Origin: an uncultured Saprospiraceae bacterium
Lineage (GTDB): Bacteria; Bacteroidota; Bacteroidia; Chitinophagales; Saprospiraceae
Reading direction: 5' to 3'
DNA: 49,471 nt
NCBI GenBank assembly: GCA_937921775.1
Contig: CAKZUK010000122.1
Location: forward strand, 1-49,471
The notes beneath the pieces were generated by a model. The model was not told the origin of the DNA. It saw only the letters and a program-made list of their open reading frames with translations, and searched no databases. This document shows positions 8,625 to 15,546 of this stretch, piece after piece (the first letter of the stretch is position 1; each line of letters opens with the position of its first letter). The translations under genes and the position numbers were made by a program.

Positions 8625-8990
8625 TTATTTTACAATTAATTCCTTTTTAGTAGTTCCAGTAAAAGTTCTTAATTCAACACTATATTTTCCAGGCTCAAAT
8701 TTATTGAGATCAAGCTCATAAATACTATTAACCGGAAGGTCTAACACATCATCTGAGAAAACCTCTTCTCCCTTTTGATCCACTACAACGATATCACTTA
8801 CGTTAAACGTTAATTTTTCAAAATCAATATAAAAGAGTTTAGAATCATCATTAGAATAGAATGACCAGTTATCTGTGTTGACATCAATTAGATTATAGGC
8901 CTCTTCGTTTGAAGCAATACTTGTAAGAGATTGAGCTGAGAGAAAGTTAGCCATTAAACAAAAAGCGAATGCAATAGTAATCCGAATCAT
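8625..8990 (-). CDS. Small secreted protein with a beta-sandwich-like C-terminus
   Basis: A 121-residue protein with a signal peptide (residues 1-19, MIRITIAFAFCLMANFLSAQ). The C-terminal half (DLPVNSIYELDLNKFEPGKY, then VELRTFTGTTKKELIVK) resembles the end of T9SS type A sorting domains and of DUF3244-like secreted proteins: a PGKY turn, then two strands ending in a basic residue. It is shorter than usual T9SS cargos, so it may be a free-standing periplasmic or surface beta-sandwich protein. No enzymatic motif. It is monocistronic and shares the terminator with the convergent gene. Confidence 0.6.
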   Translation of the reverse strand: MIRITIAFAFCLMANFLSAQSLTSIASNEEAYNLIDVNTDNWSFYSNDDSKLFYIDFEKLTFNVSDIVVVDQKGEEVFSDDVLDLPVNSIYELDLNKFEPGKYSVELRTFTGTTKKELIVK

Positions 8991-9294
8991 AATTAGATAG
9001 TTGTAGACTTTGGTGAAAATTGTTTGTAAAATTTGTACTAGGTTTTATTGGCTAACTAAATATATCACTATAAAATCGGGAATAAAAATCTCTAAAAAAC
9101 CTGAAAAAGAATACAATAAGGGGTTTTACAGCTTTCACCAAATCATAGTTCGACTATAAGGGAATATATCAGCTTATAATATTTAACTTCAAGCAAATTC
9201 CGGTATCAAATTTCGGATAAATTATTTTATAAAAATGTAATTTTTTAGGCATTCTCCCACTATTAATAAGCCTTTTTCAGAAAAATGGCCAAGT
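8991..9294. other. Intergenic region, no gene seen
   Basis: AT-rich spacer between two leftward genes. It must contain the promoter of the small secreted protein and the end of the Nudix transcript. I found no clear terminator, promoter box or ORF. Confidence 0.4.
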
Positions 9295-9915
9295 TTAATC
9301 TTTAGAAGCACGAATTACATCAATTATGTTTTGGTAGATCGGCCTTTGGGCTAATAAATCTTCAGGAGACATCCATACTGCCTTTTCAATATCCTCTTCC
9401 GCCTGTGGAACTAGTGTTTCTTCTCCTCCTTTCATTCTATACCAGTAGGTTTTTTTTAAGACCCTACCATGGCGGTTATCCTTGTATATGTGATAGGTTG
9501 TCAGCAACTTAGATTCTAATTCGAGGCTCTGGATGCCCGTTTCTTCCATGACTTCTCTCATTCCCGCTGCTCGTTTACCTTCTCCCTTATCAATTTTACC
9601 TTTAGGCAGATCCCAGTAACCTTGCCGATAAATGGCCAGAACATTACCTTTTTCGGTAAAAACAAGGCCACCAGCAGCTTTGATAAGCTTTAAAAGCTTT
9701 TTAAAGTCCTTCCATAGTACATCCAAATCGGAAGCGTGAATGAGTACCCTATCAAAACGATGGGCTTTCTCCATCATATCGATATGACTGAGTAAGAATT
9801 TGGGATTATTTGGATAACGAGAGACGAGTTGGTTGTTCCCTTCCATCCATTCAGGACCGAAGTCCTTGGTTTTCATTAGGAAAAGTGCCGTCTCATTAAT
9901 ATATATTTTGTACAT
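9295..9915 (-). CDS. Nudix hydrolase
   Basis: A 206-residue protein with a perfect Nudix box at residues 106-128: Gly106, Glu112, Arg120-Glu121, Glu124-Glu125 and Gly127 (KGEGKRAAGMREVMEETGI). The glutamates bind the Mg2+ used to split a nucleoside diphosphate linked to another group. The 80-residue N-terminal extension (MYKIYINETALFLMKTKDF onward) is common in Bacteroidota homologues and its function is unclear. The substrate is not predictable from the box. The gene is divergent from pyrE and its start codon overlaps pyrE's putative promoter, so the two may be transcribed in competition. Confidence 0.88.
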   Translation of the reverse strand: MYKIYINETALFLMKTKDFGPEWMEGNNQLVSRYPNNPKFLLSHIDMMEKAHRFDRVLIHASDLDVLWKDFKKLLKLIKAAGGLVFTEKGNVLAIYRQGYWDLPKGKIDKGEGKRAAGMREVMEETGIQSLELESKLLTTYHIYKDNRHGRVLKKTYWYRMKGGEETLVPQAEEDIEKAVWMSPEDLLAQRPIYQNIIDVIRASKD

Positions 9916-9918
9916 TTG
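9911..9918 (+). promoter_or_regulatory. Candidate -7 box (TACATTTG) of pyrE
   Basis: Exact TAnnTTTG match, 22 bp before the pyrE ATG. It overlaps the start codon of the divergent Nudix gene. No good -33 element was seen at the usual distance. Confidence 0.5.
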
Positions 9919-9940
9919 CGCCTTAATTTATAGAAGAATC

Positions 9941-10582
9941 ATGAATGAAATCGCAGCTAATATCGCAAAAAATTTATTGGAAATAAAAGCAATTAAGCTT
10001 AGCCCCCAAAATCCTTTTACTTGGGCATCGGGCATGCTTTCTCCAATTTACTGTGATAACCGTATTACGCTCTCCTATCCTGAGGTTCGAAAAGCCATTG
10101 TAGAAGGTATGGTCGAACGTTCAAAAGACTTTGCAGATTTTGACATGGTCGCTGGAGTAGCCACTGCCGGCATTCCTCATGGTGCCTTATTGGCTCATGC
10201 TTTAGGAAAACCATTTTGCTATGTTCGATCTAAGCCAAAAGCACATGGTCGACAAAATCTGATTGAGGGATTAGTAAAAGGAAATGAGAAGATTTTGGTT
10301 ATTGAAGACTTGATCTCAACTGGAGGCAGTAGCATACAAGCCGTTGACGCGCTTCGAGCTGAAGGTTGTCAAGTACAAGGTGTATTGGCTATTTTCACCT
10401 ACGGTTTTGCCAAAGCAACTACAACTTTTGAAGCTGCAAATTGTCCTTTCAAAACACTTACCGATTACGATACGCTACTTACGGAAGCAATCAATAGTAA
10501 CTATATACAGTCCCAAGAGCTCGATTTATTAAAAGAATGGCGCCAACATCCACAAGAGTGGGCTCCTATCAAATCGAGTTAA
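9941..10582 (+). CDS. pyrE: Orotate phosphoribosyltransferase
   Basis: A 213-residue enzyme joining orotate and PRPP to orotidine monophosphate in de novo pyrimidine synthesis. It carries the type I PRTase signature KILVIEDLISTGGSS (residues about 113-127) with the two acidic residues that bind PRPP, and the N-terminal FTWASGMLSPIYCDNR sequence typical of PyrE. The ATG at 9941 (MNEIAANIAKNLLEI) is chosen because the frame upstream runs back into the divergent Nudix gene and a TAnnTTTG box is placed just before it. No pyrF or other pyrimidine gene is adjacent. Confidence 0.95.
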   Translation: MNEIAANIAKNLLEIKAIKLSPQNPFTWASGMLSPIYCDNRITLSYPEVRKAIVEGMVERSKDFADFDMVAGVATAGIPHGALLAHALGKPFCYVRSKPKAHGRQNLIEGLVKGNEKILVIEDLISTGGSSIQAVDALRAEGCQVQGVLAIFTYGFAKATTTFEAANCPFKTLTDYDTLLTEAINSNYIQSQELDLLKEWRQHPQEWAPIKSS

Positions 10583-10674
10583 CTTTTAAGTATAATGTTC
10601 TGCCATATAGAACAATTCTAAACCGATAGACTTTTGGCTTTAAGCCTTACTGTTCTTAGAAACAAGAAGATAGA

Positions 10675-11754
10675 ATGGGTATTATAACGAAAAATTCTGA
10701 AGTATTTCTAAAGGAATATTTAGACAATGCATCTCCTACTGGCTACGAATCTTCTGGCCAAAAATTATGGTTAAACTACCTTGAGCCATATATCGACGAA
10801 TGGAAACTCGACAACTATGGTACTGCATATGGCATTATTAATCCTGGGCAAGACTTCACGGTAGTCATTGAAGGTCATGCTGATGAAATTTCATGGTTTG
10901 TACATTATATCTCTGATGATGGTTTTATTACCGTTATCCGAAATGGTGGTTCTGATCATTTGATTGCACCATCAAAACGCGTCAACATCCACACCAAGAA
11001 AGGAATGGTGAAAGGTGTTTTTGGATGGCCTGCTATCCATACGCGTAAAGGCGACAAAGCGAAATTGACTCCAACCATTGAAAATATTTTCATTGATGTA
11101 GGAGCAAAAGATAAAAAGGAAGTACTAAAGATGGGTATTCACGTTGGTTGTGTTATTACGTTCGACGATGAGTTTATTACCCTCAATAAAAAATACTACG
11201 TAGGACGTGCACTTGACAATCGAATGGGCGGTTTTTGTATAGCTGAAGTTGCGCGTTTGTTGAAAAAGAATAAAGTGAAACTTCCCTACACGCTTTGTAT
11301 CGTGAACTCGGTACAAGAAGAGGTTGGTTTGCGCGGTGCTCAAATGATTACCGATACGATCAAACCTGATGTGGCAATCGTTACGGATGTCACACATGAT
11401 ACGCATACTCCGCTTGTCAATCCAAAAGTACACGGAGATGTTCAGTGTGGGAAAGGGCCCTCTGTTACTTACGCTCCTGCGGTCCACCGCAAGTTGCTAG
11501 ATTTGATTATCGATACGGCAGAAAAAAATAAGATTGATATCCAACGTGAAGCTGCATCAAGAGGTACCGGTACGGATACCGATGCTTTTGCTTACTCTAA
11601 TGGTGGTGTTCCATCTGCACTCATTTCCTTGCCTTTGCGTTATATGCACACTACGGTGGAAATGGCGCACAAGGAAGACGTAGAAGGTGTGATCCGTTTG
11701 ATTTATGAAACGCTTCGTAAAATAAAGAAGGGTCATAATTTCAAATATTTTTAA
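10675..11754 (+). CDS. M42 family metallo-aminopeptidase
   Basis: A 359-residue cytosolic peptidase of the glutamyl aminopeptidase/TET (M42) family, which trims peptides using two metal ions in a large self-assembled particle. The ligands are all in place: His68 (EGHADEISW, with Asp70), bridging Asp181 (RALDNRMGG), catalytic Glu215 and ligand Glu216 (VQEEVGLRGA), Asp238 (VTDVTHDTH) and His325 (RYMHTTVEM). Length is normal for the family. It follows pyrE after 92 bp but no shared function is evident. A long hairpin lies downstream. Confidence 0.93.
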   Translation: MGIITKNSEVFLKEYLDNASPTGYESSGQKLWLNYLEPYIDEWKLDNYGTAYGIINPGQDFTVVIEGHADEISWFVHYISDDGFITVIRNGGSDHLIAPSKRVNIHTKKGMVKGVFGWPAIHTRKGDKAKLTPTIENIFIDVGAKDKKEVLKMGIHVGCVITFDDEFITLNKKYYVGRALDNRMGGFCIAEVARLLKKNKVKLPYTLCIVNSVQEEVGLRGAQMITDTIKPDVAIVTDVTHDTHTPLVNPKVHGDVQCGKGPSVTYAPAVHRKLLDLIIDTAEKNKIDIQREAASRGTGTDTDAFAYSNGGVPSALISLPLRYMHTTVEMAHKEDVEGVIRLIYETLRKIKKGHNFKYF

Positions 11755-11782
11755 TACTCAGCTTTAGAGACAATCAAAAAAC

Positions 11783-11851
11783 CAATCAAAATCAAAATCA
11801 AAAGTTCATTAATTTAATAGCGCATTAGTGAACAGATTTTGATTTTGATTG
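11783..11851 (+). repeat. Long inverted repeat (hairpin) between the M42 peptidase and UbiA-like genes
   Basis: CAATCAAAATCAAAATC (11783-11799) is perfectly complementary to GATTTTGATTTTGATTG (11835-11851). The spacer adds a second stem, TTCATTAAT with ATTAGTGAA (one G-U pair), so transcript could fold into a roughly 69-nt hairpin. The arms are three units of a CAAAAT-like repeat, and another GGATTTTGATTA follows near 11890. It may end the M42 transcript, although no classic T tract follows. Confidence 0.5.
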
Positions 11852-11908
11852 CCATTTTTACCCTGACTAGTCTGGTACCTAACAGGTTGGATTTTGATTA
11901 AATAGCCT

Positions 11909-12760
11909 ATGAAAAAGCTCATCGACCTTCTCCTCTACGGCAACTACTGGATTGCGATTTGTGCTTTATCTATGGTTTTGCAAACGCAAATTTTTCTTGG
12001 CTTTCCCATTCAATATTCTGTTCTTTCCGGCTTTATTTTTTCATCTACTTTCTTTTTGTATGCTGCTCATCGAATCGTTGGAATCTCCCGACTTAGTGAG
12101 TTTTTTGATGTAGATCGCTATCAAGTGATTGCTCGCTTTAAATCGCATATTTTCTTTTATGCCTTGATAACGGGACTGGCAAGTCTTTACTTTTTCTTTC
12201 ATTTAAGTTGGACCGTTCAACTGGCTTTAGTTGTTCCTGGAATTTTGTCGCTGGGTTATGTCATTCCTTTCCTCGGCAATCGAAAACGCTTGAGAGATTT
12301 GGACCACATTAAAATCTATTTGATTGCTGTTGTATGGGCTTGGGTTACGGTTGGTTTGCCAGCACTGACAGCAGATAAAGTGTGGACAGTCCCCTATTTA
12401 TTGATGGCCTTGGAACGTGCTATTTTCATTTTTGCGATAACCCTTCCTTTTGACATTCGAGACCTAGTGGTGGATAAGCATAGTGGCGTTCAGACGATTC
12501 CTTCGGTGATTGGCTTGAAGCGCACAAAGCAATTGGGTTTGTACGCTGTGATTGCGTTTTGTTTGTTGGTAGTCGCTAATTATTGCTTGGGAACTTATCT
12601 GCTTTCTGACTTGGTGGCGCTTTTGATTTCTGGTTTTTCGACTTTGTATATTATTTGGATTAGCGATCAGAGTAGGCATGATTATTTTTATTCTGGTTTG
12701 GTGGATGGGACGATGGTTTTGCAGTTTTTGTTGGTGGTGTTGGGGCGCTTGTTATTTTAA
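11909..12760 (+). CDS. UbiA-like membrane prenyltransferase family protein
   Basis: A 283-residue polytopic protein with about eight to nine hydrophobic helices. The second Asp-rich motif of UbiA enzymes is recognisable as DIRDLVVDKHSGVQTIPSVI (residues about 189-208), together with the usual basic KRTKQLG that follows. The first motif (NDxxDxxxD) is not present; the matching loop reads YAAHRIVGISRL. Divergent UbiA-like proteins without the first motif are common in Bacteroidota, and their substrate is unknown. It may therefore be a non-canonical enzyme or transporter. A 50-codon ORF overlaps its stop codon. Confidence 0.7.
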   Translation: MKKLIDLLLYGNYWIAICALSMVLQTQIFLGFPIQYSVLSGFIFSSTFFLYAAHRIVGISRLSEFFDVDRYQVIARFKSHIFFYALITGLASLYFFFHLSWTVQLALVVPGILSLGYVIPFLGNRKRLRDLDHIKIYLIAVVWAWVTVGLPALTADKVWTVPYLLMALERAIFIFAITLPFDIRDLVVDKHSGVQTIPSVIGLKRTKQLGLYAVIAFCLLVVANYCLGTYLLSDLVALLISGFSTLYIIWISDQSRHDYFYSGLVDGTMVLQFLLVVLGRLLF

Positions 12761-12912
12761 TGGCATTGGAGCTAAGTAATGAACGGAAAAATTTATTAGA
12801 TCAGAAAATAAAATTACTTGTTGAACGTAAAACAAGACAAACTCCTAAGCTAACACTAGTTATCACTTTCTTTTTTTCTGCTAGAATGTTTTTAGGGAAC
12901 TTAATAACATAA
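12760..12912 (+). CDS. Possible small ORF overlapping the UbiA-like stop codon, 50 aa
   Basis: ATG at 12760 shares bases with the stop codon of the UbiA-like gene (TAATG), the arrangement of translationally coupled genes. The predicted peptide begins MALELSNERKNLLDQKIKLL, with a basic middle and a hydrophobic C-terminal segment around LTLVITFFFSARMFLG. It could be a small membrane peptide or a gene remnant. No homologue recognised; weakly supported. Confidence 0.25.
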   Translation: MALELSNERKNLLDQKIKLLVERKTRQTPKLTLVITFFFSARMFLGNLIT

Positions 12913-13072
12913 CAGTTTGTACATATCACAGCAGTCAAACGAATAATTGGCAAATAAGCTTCATTTTTTAGAACTCCTAATCGTCCATTTGTAAACTAAA
13001 ACTCTATTTTGAGAACTGATCCAAGATAAAGCTAAAACGCAAGAACAATTTTAATAGTGAAAGAGCTTGAAC
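12913..13072 (+). promoter_or_regulatory. Upstream region of the five-gene MoxR-vWA-bpX operon
   Basis: The only non-coding DNA before the operon, so it must hold its promoter. A near-match to the -7 box (TATTTTG) lies near 13003 but spacing to any -33 element is poor. No inverted repeat or operator is obvious. Confidence 0.35.
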
Positions 13073-13717
13073 ATGAAAGGAAATACTTCTGGTAATTCGT
13101 TCTATAAAATGATCGAAAATTTATTCCTCACGAACAAGTTAGTCTTGTTTGGAAGGATCAATGTTATAAATTCTGAGCAGGAACAAGAAGTACTTGAATT
13201 GCTAGAAATTCACTACAACAATGAATCAATTGGTTATCCTAACATCCCTCCACCTTTTGAAAAAGAGGCTGCGTCCTGGTCGTCAAAAATTCTATTTCAC
13301 GCAGCTCAACTTGTTATGTACAGAGAACATAGTGGCGAAACATTAGAAAGTTTTTTTCCAACTTTTACTCCCCCGAAATCAGCAGCAGCAATAATCACTG
13401 CAGATTTAAGTTTCAGATATTTATCTAGTATTCTAAAATACTTGGAACAGATTGACATTGAGGATGAATTAATTCCGATTTTAAAAAACATTCTTACTGA
13501 ATGGCATTATAGTGGATTACTTAGTGACAACGATTTGGAGGTTGATGACTTAGAATTGATTATTTCAAACAACTGCTTGAAGAACTTATACGTTGACCGA
13601 ATCATAAAACATAAGCGAAACAAAATAGCTCAAAGAAAAGAAGTCAAACAATTAGTATTGACTGCGCTTGGAAATTATAAAAACGAATTTTGGAAAGATT
13701 TTAATGAACCTATATGA
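13073..13717 (+). CDS. Helical first component of a MoxR-vWA-bpX operon
   Basis: A 214-residue, mostly helical soluble protein without signal peptide. An in-frame TTG lies two codons before the chosen ATG at 13073. A conserved-looking core runs through EKEAASWSSKILFHAAQLVM and the later SAAAIITADLSFRYLSSILK, followed by an acidic stretch and a basic C-terminus. Its last codons overlap the MoxR ATPase by 4 bp (ATGA), so the two are translationally coupled and probably act together. I do not recognise an independent fold. From position I infer that it belongs to the set of small accessory domains in MoxR-vWA-beta-propeller ternary systems. Confidence 0.7.
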   Translation: MKGNTSGNSFYKMIENLFLTNKLVLFGRINVINSEQEQEVLELLEIHYNNESIGYPNIPPPFEKEAASWSSKILFHAAQLVMYREHSGETLESFFPTFTPPKSAAAIITADLSFRYLSSILKYLEQIDIEDELIPILKNILTEWHYSGLLSDNDLEVDDLELIISNNCLKNLYVDRIIKHKRNKIAQRKEVKQLVLTALGNYKNEFWKDFNEPI

Positions 13718-14847
13718 ATCAATCTGTTGAAAAATTAAACGAAGTCTTATCTTTTATAAAGGATACTTTTGTAGGCAAGGACAGCATTATCGAATTGCTA
13801 GGAATATGCCTAGTAGCCCGAGAAAATGCGTTCCTACTTGGTCCTCCCGGCACCGCAAAAAGTGCGATTGTCAGGATGTTATCTTCTTGTATTAAGGATG
13901 GGAAAAATTTTGAATACTTGCTGACTCGATTTACGGAGCCAAGTGAAATATTCGGACCTTTTGATATTAGAAAACTAAAGGATGGTGATTTGGTAACAAA
14001 CACGGAAGGTATGCTTCCCGAAGCATCCTTGGTGTTTCTGGATGAAATCTTCAATGCGAATAGTGCCATACTTAATAGCTTGCTTACGGCGCTTAACGAA
14101 AAAATATTTAGACGAGGTAAACAGCTCATCGAATTACCTGTATTGACCTTTGTCGGAGCTAGTAACTTACTTCCTGAAGAAGAAACACTGGAAGCACTTT
14201 TAGATCGTTTTTTGATTCGAGTAAAATGCGAAAATGTCGATCCTGAAGACTTGGAACAAGTATTAATTGCGGGGTGGAAATTGGATAAAAGAAAAAATTC
14301 TGAAAAGCCTCAAATTACGCCTGACCTGATTCTAAAGATGCAAAAAGAATCAAAACTAGTAGACCTTAACCCTATTCAAAAGGAATATCTCAACCTGATC
14401 CATAGCATGCGAAATGCAGGCATAAAAGTATCCGACCGTAGAGCTGTAAAGTTCCAAAGTCTGATCGCTGCAAGTGCCTATCTTTCGGGAAGAGACTATG
14501 CCGTTCTTTCTGACCTTTGGATTTTAAAATACACTTGGGACACAGAAGAGCAAATAGATATTTTGTCTGGTATGGTCAACACCGTTATAGAAAATGATCC
14601 CGAAGACAAAAAGCATCCACAAGCTAAAGTCCAACAAAAACCTGATGCAGAACAACTACTTTCCGAAATAGATGACTTATCCAATAAATGGAAAGATGAA
14701 AAGACTTCTATGGAAGAAAGAAATGTTGTCAAAGATAAATTAAGATACGTGCAAGCAAGAAGTAAATGGATTCAAAACCCTGAACACAAAACGATATTAC
14801 AAGAAAAAGTAGACCTCCTATGGCAAACGATGCTGGAAACAACATAG
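13714..14847 (+). CDS. MoxR-type AAA+ ATPase (RavA-like)
   Basis: A 377-residue AAA+ chaperone. Walker A is GPPGTAKS (43-50), Walker B LVFLDE (106-111, Asp110/Glu111), sensor 1 Asn151 in GASNLLPEEE and arginine finger Arg165 in LLDRFLIR. The RFTEPSEIFGPFDIRKLKDG sequence and the lid region are closest to the RavA branch of MoxR. A charged helical tail (310-377) is probably the contact region for partners. MoxR ATPases work with vWA proteins to remodel or activate client complexes; the vWA-like partner is two genes downstream. It overlaps genes on both sides (4 bp and 28 bp). Confidence 0.92.
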   Translation: MNQSVEKLNEVLSFIKDTFVGKDSIIELLGICLVARENAFLLGPPGTAKSAIVRMLSSCIKDGKNFEYLLTRFTEPSEIFGPFDIRKLKDGDLVTNTEGMLPEASLVFLDEIFNANSAILNSLLTALNEKIFRRGKQLIELPVLTFVGASNLLPEEETLEALLDRFLIRVKCENVDPEDLEQVLIAGWKLDKRKNSEKPQITPDLILKMQKESKLVDLNPIQKEYLNLIHSMRNAGIKVSDRRAVKFQSLIAASAYLSGRDYAVLSDLWILKYTWDTEEQIDILSGMVNTVIENDPEDKKHPQAKVQQKPDAEQLLSEIDDLSNKWKDEKTSMEERNVVKDKLRYVQARSKWIQNPEHKTILQEKVDLLWQTMLETT

Positions 14848-15545
14848 AGTATTGGCTTTCCGTCCCTCTGATACACAAAGAAGCTACTTATGAGCTTAGA
14901 AAATGGTCTTATTTAAAAATAGCCATAGATCAAAACCTAATCTGGATTAGGGGCTTTAATCAAGCTGATATAGAGTCAGGTGCTGTGCTTAAGATTCCTT
15001 CTATTAACCGATACTACTTAAGCGGTACTAACTTAATTCCTTATGGTAAAAACCTACCTGCTTTACTGGAACCAAACTTACTTTGGTCACCCATTCAAAG
15101 AGGACTTAAGGTCAAACTACCAAAGGAAAATTTCAATTATTTTGGTATCAAGCAAAGCTACAAAATCGCGCTTACTCCAACTGATGAAGTCAAGCCAATC
15201 AATGCCATTATAGTTGACATGAAAACATTGGAAAATTATATCTATTCAGCTTCTAACATCAGACTTAATAAACTCAAATGGACAGTTACAGAAAACAAGG
15301 AGGCATTGATATTAGGTACTCCGCTATTACCTGTGCCAAGTAAAGACTTGTACCAAAACGCTTGTTTTCTGCTTCCTGCAGGATGGAAATTAAAACATGA
15401 AAACATGATCGAAGTCTATAGTCAAGGCTTAGGAGAGGCAATGGATTATTATTATTTAATTAGTAAAGAAGATAAAATAGTTAAAGTTCGAAAATCAGAT
15501 TTCAAGCAATTAAGTAAAGGATCGCTAATCAAAACCATAGCGTAA
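14820..15545 (+). CDS. bpX-like accessory protein of the MoxR-vWA operon
   Basis: A 241-residue soluble protein, starting inside the last 28 bp of the MoxR gene. It is rich in short beta strands with aromatic residues (EYWLSVPLIHKEATYELRKW, then a GTNLIPYGKNLPALLEPNLL region and WKLKHENMIEVYSQG near the end). This resembles one of the bpX domains described for MoxR-vWA-beta-propeller ternary systems, perhaps bpX2, from memory of the family. No catalytic motif. Tight packing in the operon suggests a stoichiometric partner of the ATPase and the vWA protein. Confidence 0.65.
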   Translation: MANDAGNNIEYWLSVPLIHKEATYELRKWSYLKIAIDQNLIWIRGFNQADIESGAVLKIPSINRYYLSGTNLIPYGKNLPALLEPNLLWSPIQRGLKVKLPKENFNYFGIKQSYKIALTPTDEVKPINAIIVDMKTLENYIYSASNIRLNKLKWTVTENKEALILGTPLLPVPSKDLYQNACFLLPAGWKLKHENMIEVYSQGLGEAMDYYYLISKEDKIVKVRKSDFKQLSKGSLIKTIA

Positions 15546-15546
15546 A

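Noticed and set aside
14813..14819. ACCTCCT directly before the third gene of the MoxR operon
   Set aside because: It equals the anti-Shine-Dalgarno sequence, not a ribosome-binding site, and is explained by the coding sequence of MoxR (Asp-Leu-Leu-Trp).
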